Origin: Curtobacterium flaccumfaciens pv. betae
Lineage (GTDB): Bacteria; Actinomycetota; Actinomycetes; Actinomycetales; Microbacteriaceae
Assembly (NCBI RefSeq): GCF_026241855.1
Contig: NZ_JAPJDC010000001.1
Location: 1,736,001 to 1,800,000, forward strand
Direction of reading: 5' to 3'
DNA length: 64,000 nt
Below are positions 24,788 through 33,750 of this stretch, one piece after another. Made by a program: the position numbers and the translations under genes. How positions within the stretch are numbered: the first letter of the stretch is position 1; the number at the start of each line of letters is the position of its first letter. Below the pieces are notes generated by a model. The model saw only the letters and a program-made list of their open reading frames with translations. It ran no database searches and had not been told where the DNA came from.

Positions 24788-24825
24788 GAGCACGGATCGC
24801 TCACCAGTTCGGCCAGGGATCGGCC
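24788..24825 (+). promoter_or_regulatory. Two CsrA-like hairpins in the flgB leader
   Basis: GAGC-ACGGATC-GCTC (24788-24802) and GGCC-AGGGATC-GGCC (24811-24825): two adjacent perfect 4-bp stems with 7-base loops, each displaying A(N)GGA at the same loop position. They begin eight bases after the -10 box. Confidence 0.5.
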
Positions 24826-24875
24826 ACCACCGCACGGCGACGTCGCACCGACGACGCCTGACGAGGGGATCCTTC

Positions 24876-25220
24876 GTGTTCGATTCCGTGACGAGCATCG
24901 CGCTGCAGAGCGCACTCGACGGTCTGTCGATGCGCCAGAAGGTGATCGCGAACAACATCGCGAACATCAACACGACGAACTACCACGCCGAGAAGGTCCA
25001 GTTCGAGGACGCCCTGGCGAAGTCGATCGTGGACGGCGACGGTGCCACCACGCCGACGATGGCGCGCAGCCTCGAGCCGACGAACACGAACGGCAACAAC
25101 GTCAACCTCGACGAGGAGACGCTGTCGAACATCGACACCGTGCTGCGGTACCAGTTCGCCACGCAGGCGATGAACTCCGAGCTCACCAGCGTCCGTGCGG
25201 CGATGCGGACGAACTCGTGA
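24876..25220 (+). CDS. flgB: Flagellar proximal rod protein FlgB
   Basis: 114 residues. LQSALDGLSMRQKVIANNIA followed by NINTTNYHAEKVQFEDAL is the rod-protein N-terminal signature in its FlgB form, and MNSELTSVRAAMR closes the D0 helix. It builds the proximal rod through the basal body. GTG 24876 has GAGGGGA upstream. First gene of the long operon; its stop overlaps the flgC GTG. Confidence 0.93.
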   Translation: MFDSVTSIALQSALDGLSMRQKVIANNIANINTTNYHAEKVQFEDALAKSIVDGDGATTPTMARSLEPTNTNGNNVNLDEETLSNIDTVLRYQFATQAMNSELTSVRAAMRTNS

Positions 25221-25612
25221 CGACCTTCGACGCGATCGGCATCGCGAGCACCGGCCTGACCGTGCACCGGAAGTGGCTCGACGCCGTCTCGGACAACATC
25301 GCCAACGCGAACACCGTGAAGTCGATGGACGACACCGCGTTCCAGGCGCGCTACGTCGAGGTGCAGGAGGGCAACGGCGTCTCCGGCGCCTACGTCAAGG
25401 GCGCGGCGTTCGGCAGCGCCGCCGGCCGTGTGACCTACGACCCGGACAACCCGCTCGCGAACGAGGAGGGCTACGTCCGCATGCCCGACATCGACCTCGG
25501 CACGCAGATGGCGGACCTCATCATGGCCCAGCGCGGCTACCAGGCGAACGCCGCCGTGGTCGACCGTGCCAAGACCGCCTACGAGGCGGCACTGCAGATC
25601 GGGAAGAACTGA
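25217..25612 (+). CDS. flgC: Flagellar proximal rod protein FlgC
   Basis: 131 residues. FDAIGIASTGLTVHRKWLDA then VSDNIANANTVKSMDD is the FlgC N-terminal motif; QRGYQANAAVVDRAKTAYEA is the matching C-terminal one. Overlaps flgB by four bases (GTGA) and fliE by one base (TGATG), a sign of translational coupling. Exported rod subunit. Confidence 0.94.
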   Translation: MTTFDAIGIASTGLTVHRKWLDAVSDNIANANTVKSMDDTAFQARYVEVQEGNGVSGAYVKGAAFGSAAGRVTYDPDNPLANEEGYVRMPDIDLGTQMADLIMAQRGYQANAAVVDRAKTAYEAALQIGKN

Positions 25613-25953
25613 TGCCCATCGACGCCGTGAACGGTGTGACCACCAACGCGATGACGAACGCCCTGACGAGTGTGTCGGGGACGTCCAGCGACAGCACGAA
25701 CGCCACCGCAGCCGCCGGCGCGACGACCGACGGCAGCGGGTTCGCCGCGAGCCTCGGCAACGCCGTCGACGGGCTGCAGTCGTTGCAGAGCGACTCGAAG
25801 ACCCTCGCGCTCAAGGCCGTGACCGGCAACCTCGACGACATCCACGACGCCACGATCGCCGCCACCCGCGCGCAGGTCTCGCTCGAGCTCGTCTCCGCCG
25901 TCCGCAACAAGGGCGTCGACGCCTTCAACGAGATCATGAGGATGCAGGCCTGA
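25612..25953 (+). CDS. fliE: Flagellar hook-basal body protein FliE
   Basis: 113 residues, joining the MS ring to the rod. The conserved half is C-terminal: GNLDDIHDATIAATRAQVSL then ELVSAVRNKGVDAFNEIMRM, matching the FliE family end (L-x-x-i-h-d-v-m-i-a-x-q-k-a-x-l). The N-terminal 45 residues are Thr/Ala-rich and variable. ATG 25612 overlaps the flgC stop and its own stop overlaps the fliF ATG. Confidence 0.93.
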   Translation: MPIDAVNGVTTNAMTNALTSVSGTSSDSTNATAAAGATTDGSGFAASLGNAVDGLQSLQSDSKTLALKAVTGNLDDIHDATIAATRAQVSLELVSAVRNKGVDAFNEIMRMQA

Positions 25954-27623
25954 TGCCCGTCGCCGTCAAGAACGTCTTCGCGCGCCTCAGCGCCTACGTG
26001 AAGGGCTTCTCCGCCGCCCAGCGCACCATTGCGATCCTGGCGATCGCGGCGCTCGTGCTCGGCGGGATCGCCCTCGCGTCCTGGCTCGGCAAGGCGTCCT
26101 ACGCCCCGCTCTTCACCGGGCTCGCCGCGGCCGACGCGAGCTCCATCACGGACCAGCTGCAGACCGACGGTGTGCCGTTCCAGCTCACCGACGGCGGTGC
26201 GACGATCCTCGTGCCGCAGGCGCAGGTGTACTCGGAGCGGCTCAAGGCGGCGTCGAACGGCCTGCCGTCGTCGAACGAGGGCGGCTACTCGCTGCTCGAC
26301 AAGATGGGCGTGACGAGCTCGGAGTTCCAGCAGGACGTCACCTACAAGCGCGCGATGGAGGGCGAGCTCGCCAAGACCATCGGTGCGATGGACGGCGTGC
26401 AGACCGCCACCGTGCAGCTCGCGATCCCGGAGAAGTCGGTGTTCGTCTCCGAGGAGAAGGACCCGACCGCGTCGGTGTTCATCGCGACCGAGAACGGCAC
26501 GCAGCTGAGCACCGACCAGGTGCAGGCCATCGTGCACCTGACGAGCGCCTCGGTCGAGGGCATGCAGCCCACCGACGTCTCGGTCGTCGACGCCAAGGGC
26601 CAGACCCTGTCCGCCGTCGGCACCGGTGCGACCGGGAGCGGCGCCGACCAGGCCGCCGACTACGACGCGGCGACGAGCAAGAAGATCCAGGACCTGCTCG
26701 ACACCACGCTCGGCGTCGGCAACGCGACCGTCGTGGTCTCCGGGACGATGAACCAGGAGTCCGGCACCCGGACGTCCGAGAGCTACACGTCTCCCACGTC
26801 GGGCCCGGTCGCGCTGAACGAGTCGAGCACCACCGAAGAGTACGGCGCCGGCGCCGGTGCGGGGACCGGCGCGACCGGGGTCCTCGGTCCGGACAACATC
26901 GCCGTCCCGAACGGCACCGCGACGAGCGGCACCGGCGACGACGGGTACAAGAACGAATCGGCGACGAAGAACAACGCCGTCGACCACACCACCGAGACCA
27001 CGCAGATCCCCTCGGGCGGGCTCGACCGGCAGACCATCTCGGTCGCGCTGAACTCGAAGGCCGACGCCGTGCAGAACGCGAACCTGCAGAGCATCAACGA
27101 CCTGGTGTCCGCCGCCGCGGGGGTCGACCAGAACCGTGGCGACCAGGTCAAGGTCGCGATGATGGACTTCGACACGAGCGCTTCCGACCAGGCCGCGAAG
27201 GCCCTCGAGGCCCAGCAGAAGGCCGACCAGCAGGAAGCACTGTGGTCGTCGATCCGCACCGCGGGCATCGTGATCGGCATCGTCCTCGCCGTCATCGCGA
27301 TCATGTTCTTCGTCGCCCGCCGCAACCGGAAGCAGGAGCGCGAGGCCGTCGACCTCGGCGAGCTCGACGCCTTCGCCGGCGAGACGTTCCAGCTGCCCCT
27401 CGCGATGGACGGTGTCGACGACCGGGCGACGCTCGGTGCCGGTGACGCCCCGACCGCGGTGCTGTCGACGATGCCCGGCGGCGACGCCCCCACCGAGGTG
27501 CTGACGACCGAGGAGATCACCGCCGAGCGCCGCCGTCAGGACATCTCCGCCCTGGCCGAGCGCGACCCGAAGCGCACCGCCGAGCTCCTGCGCGGGCTCC
27601 TCGACGACCGGGCAACGGTGTGA
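25953..27623 (+). CDS. fliF: Flagellar MS-ring protein FliF
   Basis: 556 residues. Two membrane segments bracket a periplasm-facing region: about residues 28-47 (LAIAALVLGGIALASWLG) and about 433-453 (TAGIVIGIVLAVIAIMFFVA). Between them are the YscJ-like ring-building motifs (YAPLFTGLAAADASSITDQL; VQTATVQLAIPEKSVFV). The C-terminal tail ends in ALAERDPKRTAELLRGLLDD, the FliG-binding segment. A Gly/Thr/Asn-rich insertion sits near residues 285-330. It templates the basal body in the membrane. Confidence 0.95.
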   Translation: MPVAVKNVFARLSAYVKGFSAAQRTIAILAIAALVLGGIALASWLGKASYAPLFTGLAAADASSITDQLQTDGVPFQLTDGGATILVPQAQVYSERLKAASNGLPSSNEGGYSLLDKMGVTSSEFQQDVTYKRAMEGELAKTIGAMDGVQTATVQLAIPEKSVFVSEEKDPTASVFIATENGTQLSTDQVQAIVHLTSASVEGMQPTDVSVVDAKGQTLSAVGTGATGSGADQAADYDAATSKKIQDLLDTTLGVGNATVVVSGTMNQESGTRTSESYTSPTSGPVALNESSTTEEYGAGAGAGTGATGVLGPDNIAVPNGTATSGTGDDGYKNESATKNNAVDHTTETTQIPSGGLDRQTISVALNSKADAVQNANLQSINDLVSAAAGVDQNRGDQVKVAMMDFDTSASDQAAKALEAQQKADQQEALWSSIRTAGIVIGIVLAVIAIMFFVARRNRKQEREAVDLGELDAFAGETFQLPLAMDGVDDRATLGAGDAPTAVLSTMPGGDAPTEVLTTEEITAERRRQDISALAERDPKRTAELLRGLLDDRATV

Positions 27624-28672
27624 GCGCGCTGATGCCGAGCCCCGGCGGCGGTTCCGGTCCGAGCGACCGTGCCCTGACCGGTGCGCAGAAGGTCGCGCTC
27701 ATCCTCATGCAGATGGAGACCGACCGCGCCGCCGAGGTGATGAAGCAGTTCACCGAGATGGAGGCCGAGGAGATCTCCGCCGAGATCGTCCGGATGCGCC
27801 GCGTCGAGGACACCGTCGTCGACCAGACGCTGTCGGAGTTCCACCGGATCACGATGAGCGGCCGGCTGCAGAAGCGCGGCGGCAAGGAGACCGCCCTCGG
27901 GCTGCTCGAGGCGTCGTTCGGTGCCGAGCGGGCCGCCGGCGTGATGGACCGTCTGGCCTCGAACCTCGCCGGCCAGTCGTTCGACTTCCTCGACGACGCC
28001 GAACCCGGCCAGGTCATCTCCCTGCTCGAGGGCGAGCTGCCGCAGACGATCGCGCTCGTGCTCGCCCACCTGGGCCCCGGGCAGGCCAGTGCCGTGCTCG
28101 CGGGGATCGACGAGCGCGTCCGCACCGACGTCGCCCAGGCCTTCGCGACCATGGGCAGCGCGACCCCCGAGGCCGTCGGCATCGTCGCCGGTGTGCTGCG
28201 CCAGCGCGCCGGGGCCGTCGTGTCGCCGCGCGAGAGCGTCGAGGTCGTCGGTGGCATCGCACCCCTGGTCGACATCATCAACCGCTCCGACGTCGCGACC
28301 GAGAAGGCCGTGCTCGAGGGACTCGAAGCCCGCGACCCGGAGCTCGCCGAAGACATCCGCTCCCGCATGCTGACCTTCGAGGACATCGTGAAGCTCGAGT
28401 CCCGCGACATCCAGCAGGTGCTGCGCGGCATCGACTCGAAGATCCTCGCGACCGCCATGAAGGGCGCAGCCGGACCCGTCGTCGAGACCATCCGCGCGAA
28501 CGTGTCCGAGCGCAACCGCGAACTCCTCGACGACGAACTGCAGGCCATGGGCCCGGTCCGCGTCTCGCAGGTCGAGGAAGCCCGTGCCGAGGTCGTCCGC
28601 TCCGTGCGCGAGCTCGAGGCCCAGGGCGTCGTCACCGTGCACCGCGCCGAGGAGGACGAGCTCGTTGACTGA
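27620..28672 (+). CDS. fliG: Flagellar motor switch protein FliG
   Basis: 350 residues. It opens with LTGAQKVALILMQMETDRAA (FliG N-domain binding FliF), has the middle EHPQ-equivalent stretch (EGELPQTIALVLAHLGPGQA), and a C-domain with LTFEDIVKLESRDIQQVLRG followed by the charged torque helix. GTG 27620 overlaps the fliF stop. It transmits torque between MotA and the rotor. Overlaps fliH by eight bases. Confidence 0.95.
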   Translation: MSALMPSPGGGSGPSDRALTGAQKVALILMQMETDRAAEVMKQFTEMEAEEISAEIVRMRRVEDTVVDQTLSEFHRITMSGRLQKRGGKETALGLLEASFGAERAAGVMDRLASNLAGQSFDFLDDAEPGQVISLLEGELPQTIALVLAHLGPGQASAVLAGIDERVRTDVAQAFATMGSATPEAVGIVAGVLRQRAGAVVSPRESVEVVGGIAPLVDIINRSDVATEKAVLEGLEARDPELAEDIRSRMLTFEDIVKLESRDIQQVLRGIDSKILATAMKGAAGPVVETIRANVSERNRELLDDELQAMGPVRVSQVEEARAEVVRSVRELEAQGVVTVHRAEEDELVD

Positions 28673-29339
28673 CACCGTCGTGCACCGCGTCGCCTTCCCG
28701 GTGCTCGCCGACCCCGCCGGACGCGAGCGCGCGTCGAGCGCGGACGTCCGCGGGCACGCGGCCGGGTACACCGCCGGCCTGCGGGCCGCGCAGGCCGAGA
28801 CCGACGCCCTGCGCAACCGGCTCGAGGCCGAGCACGCCGCGCGGGTCACCGCGCTGCAGGCCGACACGGCACGCCGGGTCGCGGTCCTCGACGCCGCCAC
28901 GAACGCCATGCTCTCCACGGTCGCACCCGTCCTGGCGGACGCCGAGGCGTCGGTCGCGAGCGCGGCAGTCGACCTGGCCGAGGCGATCGTCGGCAACGTG
29001 GTCCGCGCCACCAGGCCCGCACACGACGCGACCGTCGCCGACGGTCCGGACGGACAGGGCAGCCGGGAGGCCCGGATCGCGTCCGGCGCGGAGGCCACCG
29101 TCCGTCGGGCGCTCGCGTCCGTGGACCGCACGGTCCCGGTGGCCGTCCGGCTGAGCCCGGCGGACGCCGCGCGCGTCGCCGGCCTCGACCTGCCGGTGCC
29201 GGTCGTCGCCGACGGCGCCCTGCGCGACGGCGACGCCGTCGTCGACCTGCCGGACGGCATGCTCGACGCGCGCATCGCCACGGCGCTCGACCGCGCCCGC
29301 ACCGCCCTCGGGGTCGACACGACGGGAGCCGACCGGTGA
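28665..29339 (+). CDS. fliH: Flagellar assembly protein FliH
   Basis: 224 residues, low similarity overall as usual for FliH. Helical N-terminal half rich in Ala/Arg/Glu (AAGYTAGLRAAQAETDALRN) and a C-terminal half ending DGAVVDLPDGMLDARIATAL-like, matching the FliH/YscL end G-D-x-x-v-x-x-x-x-G-x-x-D-a-r. TTG 28665 is the best start: GGAGG sits nine bases upstream. It regulates the export ATPase FliI, whose gene follows with a four-base overlap. Confidence 0.85.
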   Translation: MTDTVVHRVAFPVLADPAGRERASSADVRGHAAGYTAGLRAAQAETDALRNRLEAEHAARVTALQADTARRVAVLDAATNAMLSTVAPVLADAEASVASAAVDLAEAIVGNVVRATRPAHDATVADGPDGQGSREARIASGAEATVRRALASVDRTVPVAVRLSPADAARVAGLDLPVPVVADGALRDGDAVVDLPDGMLDARIATALDRARTALGVDTTGADR

Positions 29340-30679
29340 CCGCCACGCTGCTCCGTCCGCGCGGTCTCGACGAGGCGCTCCTGCGTGCCGCACCCCAGCG
29401 GGTCGGTGTCGTCACGAGCGCCGTCGGCCTGGGGCTGACGATCGCCGGGCTCGACGCCCGCGTCGGCGAGGTCGTCACGGTCGGCGCCGAGGACGGCGAG
29501 CAGACCGCGGTCGAGGTCGTCGCCACCGATGCCTCGGGCGTCCGCTGCATGCCGCTCGGCCGCCTGACCGGCGTGACCGCGGGCACCCCGGCGCGTCCGA
29601 CCGGCCGCCCCGTGCTCGTGCCGACCGGATCCGGCCTGTTCGGCCGCGTGCTCGACGGACTCGGCCGACCGATCGACGACCGCGGCCCGCTCCAGGGCCC
29701 CGGCGGCGAACCGGTCACCTGGGTCCCGCTCGACCACGACACCCCGAGCCCGATGGCCCGGACCCGCATCGACACCCCGATGCAGCTCGGCGTCCGCGTG
29801 CTCGACACCCTGACCACCGTCGGCCGCGGGCAGCGCATGGGCCTGTTCGCCGGGTCCGGCGTGGGCAAGTCGTCGCTGCTGTCGATGATCGCGCGCGGGA
29901 GCGACGCGGCCGTCAACGTCATCGCCCTGGTGGGGGAGCGCGGCCGCGAGGTGCGCGAGTTCCTGGAGGACGACCTGGGACCGGAGGGGCTCGCCCGCTC
30001 GATCGTCGTCGTGTCGACCTCCGACGAGCCCGCGCTCATGCGCCTGCGCGCCGCGTTCGTGGCCACCCGCATCGCCGAGTCGTTCCGCGACGCCGGCCAG
30101 GACGTCGTGCTCATGATGGACTCGCTCACCCGCGTCGCGATGGCGCAGCGTGAGATCGGGCTGTCGGTGGGGGAACCGCCGGCCACCCGGGGCTACCCGC
30201 CGTCGACGTTCTCGGTGCTCGCAGGACTGCTCGAGCGCGCCGGGACCGACCGCGTCGGCAGCATCACGGGCATGTACACCGTGCTGGTCGACGGCGACGA
30301 CCACAACGAGCCGATCGCCGACGCGGCCCGCAGCATCCTCGACGGCCACGTCGTGCTCGACCGCAAGCTCGCGATCACCGGGCACTTCCCGTCGGTCGAC
30401 GCCCTCGGCTCGGTGTCCCGCGTCGCCTCGAAGGTCACCCGACCCGAGCAGCGTGCCGCCGCCACCGTGCTGCGGAAGGTGATGGCCGCCCGTGCCGGCG
30501 CCCAGGACCTGCTCGACGTCGGTGCGTACCAGCGCGGGTCGAACCCGCTCGTGGACGCCGCCGTCGACCACCAGGGATCGATCGACGCGTTCCTGCGCCA
30601 GGGCATGAACGAGCGGGCGACCGCCGACGCGTCCTGGCAGCGCCTCGGCGGCCTCGTGCAGCAGCTGGGGGTGTCGTGA
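29336..30679 (+). CDS. fliI: Flagellum-specific export ATPase FliI
   Basis: 447 residues, F1-beta-like ATPase energising export. Walker A GLFAGSGVGKSSLL, Walker B VVLMMDSLTRVAMAQREIGL, and the family box ATRGYPPSTFSVLAGLLERA are all present, as is the N-terminal beta barrel. GTG 29336 overlaps the fliH stop and its own stop overlaps fliJ. Peripheral membrane protein forming a hexamer with FliJ in the centre. Confidence 0.96.
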   Translation: MTATLLRPRGLDEALLRAAPQRVGVVTSAVGLGLTIAGLDARVGEVVTVGAEDGEQTAVEVVATDASGVRCMPLGRLTGVTAGTPARPTGRPVLVPTGSGLFGRVLDGLGRPIDDRGPLQGPGGEPVTWVPLDHDTPSPMARTRIDTPMQLGVRVLDTLTTVGRGQRMGLFAGSGVGKSSLLSMIARGSDAAVNVIALVGERGREVREFLEDDLGPEGLARSIVVVSTSDEPALMRLRAAFVATRIAESFRDAGQDVVLMMDSLTRVAMAQREIGLSVGEPPATRGYPPSTFSVLAGLLERAGTDRVGSITGMYTVLVDGDDHNEPIADAARSILDGHVVLDRKLAITGHFPSVDALGSVSRVASKVTRPEQRAAATVLRKVMAARAGAQDLLDVGAYQRGSNPLVDAAVDHQGSIDAFLRQGMNERATADASWQRLGGLVQQLGVS

Positions 30680-31110
30680 TGGCCCGCCGCTTCTCGCTCG
30701 CCGGACTCCTGCGCCTGCGTCACACCGAACAGGACCGTGCCGCCGCCACGCTGGCCACCGCGAACGAGCGCGTCCGTGACGCGGCCGACGCCCGGATCGC
30801 CGCACGCCGGAGCCTCGCCGACAGCGAGGACGCCCAGCCGATCCAGGACGCCGCCACCCTGAGCGCCGTCGCCGCAGCACGTGCCGCGACCCGCGGGATG
30901 CTCGAGGAGCTCGACGCCGTGGTGCAGAACCGCCGTGCCGACGCCGACCGGGCACAGCAGGACTACACCGCCGCCCGTCGTGCCGCCGTCGGCCTCGAGA
31001 AGCTCGAGGGCAAGCACACCGAGCAGCAGGCGGCCGAGGAACTCCGGACCGAACAGAACGCCCTCGACGAGATCGCGGCACGACGCCGCACGGAAGGTGG
31101 TGCCCGATGA
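30679..31110 (+). CDS. fliJ: Flagellar export protein FliJ
   Basis: 143 residues, almost wholly coiled coil: FSLAGLLRLRHTEQDRAAAT at the start, then Ala/Arg/Glu heptads to the end. The RF-x-L-x-x-L-L-x-L-R opening and the place after fliI identify it despite low sequence conservation. ATG 30679 overlaps the fliI stop (TGATG). It stalks the FliI hexamer and couples it to FlhA. Confidence 0.88.
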   Translation: MARRFSLAGLLRLRHTEQDRAAATLATANERVRDAADARIAARRSLADSEDAQPIQDAATLSAVAAARAATRGMLEELDAVVQNRRADADRAQQDYTAARRAAVGLEKLEGKHTEQQAAEELRTEQNALDEIAARRRTEGGAR

Positions 31111-31844
31111 GCGTCGAAGCGGTGCTCTCCCGGATCTCGGAGATCCGGTCCCAGATCGACACGCTGCGCGGCGGGACGGCCACGGCTGCCCCGAGCGCCT
31201 CCGCCACCGGTGGTGCCGCGGGGTCCTCGGCCTTCGCCGACGCCCTCGCCACCGCCGACGGCACGACCGGCGCGGCGACCGCTGCCGGTGCGACCGCCGC
31301 AGCCTCCGCGACGGGCACCCGTGCCCCCGCGACCTCGGTCGACGCCGGGGCCGGAACCCTCGCCACCGGCAGCGGTGCGACCGGCGCCGACGTGGTGGCC
31401 GACGCGAAGAAGTACCTCGGTGTGCCGTACGTGTTCGGCGGGGAGACGACCGCGGGCATGGACTGCTCGGGCCTGGTGCAGACGGTCTTCAAGGACCTCG
31501 GGGTCACGATGCCCCGGGTCGTGCCGGACCAGGCGAAGATGGGCGTCGAGGTCGGCTCCCTGAAGGACGCGCAGCCCGGCGACCTGATCATCCCGAAGGG
31601 CGAGGGCCACGTCGTCATCTACGTCGGCGACGGCAAGGTGCTGCACGCGCCGCGCCCCGGCAAGGACGTCCGGATCGTCGACAACTGGTACTCCCAGGGC
31701 GACATCGCGACCATCCGCCGGATCGTCCCCGCACAGGCGGCCCCGGCGGCCGTCGCCGCGCCGACCGCCTCGACAGCGCGTTCCGCGACCGACCTGCAGA
31801 CCGCCGCGCTGCTGTCCATGATGCAGTCCGGGAGCGCCGCATGA
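31107..31844 (+). CDS. NlpC/P60 (C40) peptidase in the flagellar operon
   Basis: 245 residues. The first ~35 form a helix, residues ~40-95 are an Ala/Thr/Gly linker, and the C-terminal ~110 are NlpC/P60: VADAKKYLGVPYVFGGETTA, Cys in GMDCSGLVQTVF, His in GEGHVVIYVG. A downstream Asp/Asn for the third catalytic position is near HAPRPGKDV. It lies between fliJ and fliK where a FlgJ-type muramidase would be expected, so it is probably the hydrolase that opens peptidoglycan for the rod. No signal peptide, consistent with flagellar export. Confidence 0.88.
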   Translation: MSVEAVLSRISEIRSQIDTLRGGTATAAPSASATGGAAGSSAFADALATADGTTGAATAAGATAAASATGTRAPATSVDAGAGTLATGSGATGADVVADAKKYLGVPYVFGGETTAGMDCSGLVQTVFKDLGVTMPRVVPDQAKMGVEVGSLKDAQPGDLIIPKGEGHVVIYVGDGKVLHAPRPGKDVRIVDNWYSQGDIATIRRIVPAQAAPAAVAAPTASTARSATDLQTAALLSMMQSGSAA

Positions 31845-33277
31845 GCCTGACCATCGCCACCCAGCCGTCCGTGTCCACCGCTCCGGGCCCCACCCGGGGT
31901 GCATCGTCCGACCCCGCTGCTGCCGGGTCCTTCGGTGCGGCACTGACCGCCGCCGTCGCGACCGAGCGGCGCCCCGGAGACGGTGCCGCCGGGCGGGACG
32001 ACACCGACGGCCGCACGGCGGACGGCTCGGCCGCGACGCCGAGCACCGCCGCCACGCCGTCCGCGTCCACGTCCGCGTCCGCGTCGGACCAGTCGGTGCC
32101 CGCGACCGGTTCCCCGTCGGGTGACGCGCAGGCGCTGCTCGCCGCCGGACTCGTGACCGTGGCCGCACCGACTGCTCCGGCGGGCCTCACGAGTGGCCCG
32201 GGGGACCAGTCGGCCACCGCCGCCGCCGAGACGCCCGCCGGCGACCAGCACGTCGCCGTGGCCACGGCGGGGACCGCCGGAACGACCGCGACACCGGCGT
32301 CGGTCACCGAGGACGCCTCGACGCCGGTCCCGTCGACCCCGGCGCCGACCACCACCCTCGCCACGACGACCCCGCAGCAGGCGCCGGCGGCGGGCGGTGC
32401 ACGGCAGAACGCTGCCGGAGCGACGACGGGCACGGCGACCACCGCCACGACGACGCCCGCCGTGTCGCCCGCCGGCACCGCGTCTCCGGCCGCCGCCGCG
32501 ACGATCGTCGCGGGCGCCACCCCCGCGACCACCACATCCGCGACGACCGCCGTCTCGATGGCCACGGCCGCGACCGACCCGGCGACCACCGCCCCGACGG
32601 CCGCCACCGCGATCGCGGCCCCCGCCGCCACCCGCACCGCCGACGGCGACACCGCCACCGTGCCCCCGGGCCAGGCGCCGGTCGTCACGGCCGCCCCGGC
32701 AGCCGGCGCCGGCTCCCGAGCCGGCCACGGGACGGAGCAGCAGGCGTCGACGCCGGGTGATCCGGGCCTCCCGGCCGTCGCCCCCAGCCGCGGTGGCGAG
32801 ACGCCGTTCGTCATGTCGACGACGCCGACTGCCGCGCCCGCCGCGACGACCGCGCCGGCCCCGGCACCGCTCGCCCAGCAGCTGGCGCGACCGGTGTTCT
32901 CGCTCGCACAGGCCGGCCCCGGCGAGCACGTCGTCACCGTGCAGGTCGTGCCGGACAGCCTCGGCCCGGTCACGGTCCGCGCGCACGTCACCGCGCACGG
33001 CATGCACGTCGAGCTGTTCGCCGCGTCGGACGCCGGCCGCGAGGCCGTCCGCCAGGTCCTGCCGGACCTGCGGCGGGACACGGCCGGCACCGGTGTGAGC
33101 ACCACGCTCGACCTGTCGTCGCAGAACCAGCCGCAGGACGCGCCGGGTCGCGACGAGCGTCCGGCCGCGCGTGCCGTGCCTGGCGACCCCGGCCTGGAGG
33201 CGCGGGTCACCCCGCGCGCGCAGCCCACCGCCCACACGCCCTCCATCCGCACCGCGGGACTCGACGTCCTCGCCTGA
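31841..33277 (+). CDS. fliK: Flagellar hook-length control protein FliK
   Basis: 478 residues. About 340 residues of Thr/Ala/Pro-rich, repetitive sequence precede a folded C-terminal domain (~residues 350-425) containing EHVVTVQVVPDSLGPVTVRA and VELFAASDAGREAVRQVLPD, the Flg_hook signature (L-x-P-x-x-L-G-x-v-x-V). ATG 31841 overlaps the previous stop. It measures hook length and switches export specificity through FlhB. The low-complexity ruler part explains why the first two thirds match no known domain. Confidence 0.88.
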   Translation: MSLTIATQPSVSTAPGPTRGASSDPAAAGSFGAALTAAVATERRPGDGAAGRDDTDGRTADGSAATPSTAATPSASTSASASDQSVPATGSPSGDAQALLAAGLVTVAAPTAPAGLTSGPGDQSATAAAETPAGDQHVAVATAGTAGTTATPASVTEDASTPVPSTPAPTTTLATTTPQQAPAAGGARQNAAGATTGTATTATTTPAVSPAGTASPAAAATIVAGATPATTTSATTAVSMATAATDPATTAPTAATAIAAPAATRTADGDTATVPPGQAPVVTAAPAAGAGSRAGHGTEQQASTPGDPGLPAVAPSRGGETPFVMSTTPTAAPAATTAPAPAPLAQQLARPVFSLAQAGPGEHVVTVQVVPDSLGPVTVRAHVTAHGMHVELFAASDAGREAVRQVLPDLRRDTAGTGVSTTLDLSSQNQPQDAPGRDERPAARAVPGDPGLEARVTPRAQPTAHTPSIRTAGLDVLA

Positions 33278-33302
33278 TCCGGCTCACGAACAGGAACTCA
33301 CC

Positions 33303-33746
33303 ATGCCCATCGACGGCATCACCGGCAGCGTGGACCCGACCGCGCAGGCAGCGGCACTGGCCGCCAACTCGACGGCCCAGAAGTCCCAGACGATGGACTC
33401 CGAGGTCTTCATGAAGCTGCTCGTCACGCAGCTGCGCAACCAGGACCCGTCCTCGCCGATGGACACCAACCAGATGATCAGCCAGCAGACGCAGCTCGCG
33501 ATGATGGAGCAGATCACCAACCAGACCACGACGGGGAACGAGAACTTCTCGCTCCAGATGCGCATCGCCGCAGCGAACCTCGTCGGCAAGCAGGTCAGCT
33601 ACACCGACGCCGACTCGGGCAAGTCCGTCACCGGGACCGCCTCGGCCGTGTCGTACGCGAACAGCGTCCCCACGGTCACCGTGAACGGGAAGGAGGTCGC
33701 CCTCGACGTGATCTCCGGCATCACCACCACCGCTCCGGCGTCCTGA
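33303..33746 (+). CDS. flgD: Flagellar hook cap protein FlgD
   Basis: 147 residues. SEVFMKLLVTQLRNQDPSSP followed by MDTNQMISQQTQLAMMEQI is the FlgD_N signature (F-L-x-L-L-v-x-Q-L-x-n-Q-D-P). It lacks the longer FlgD_C Ig-like domain of enterics, ending with a short VTVNGKEVALDVISGI strand pair. It caps the growing hook. ATG 33303 follows a GGAACTC-poor region; spacing from fliK is 25 bp. Confidence 0.93.
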   Translation: MPIDGITGSVDPTAQAAALAANSTAQKSQTMDSEVFMKLLVTQLRNQDPSSPMDTNQMISQQTQLAMMEQITNQTTTGNENFSLQMRIAAANLVGKQVSYTDADSGKSVTGTASAVSYANSVPTVTVNGKEVALDVISGITTTAPAS

Positions 33747-33750
33747 CGCC

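Larger units (their letters stand above)
24373..24875. other. 503-bp gap before flgB: repeats, promoter and leader
   Basis: No gene is seen. Contents in order: four units of the 73-bp palindromic repeat (24386-24693), a FliA-type promoter (24752-24779), and a leader with two A(N)GGA hairpins (24788-24825). Short open frames here come from the repeat sequence and change frame between units. Confidence 0.7.

Noticed and set aside
27536..31618. Very long minus-strand open frame (1360 codons) opposite fliG to the NlpC/P60 gene
   Set aside because: It is the mirror of well-supported flagellar genes; high GC with strong third-position bias keeps the antisense frame open. No domain or start site.
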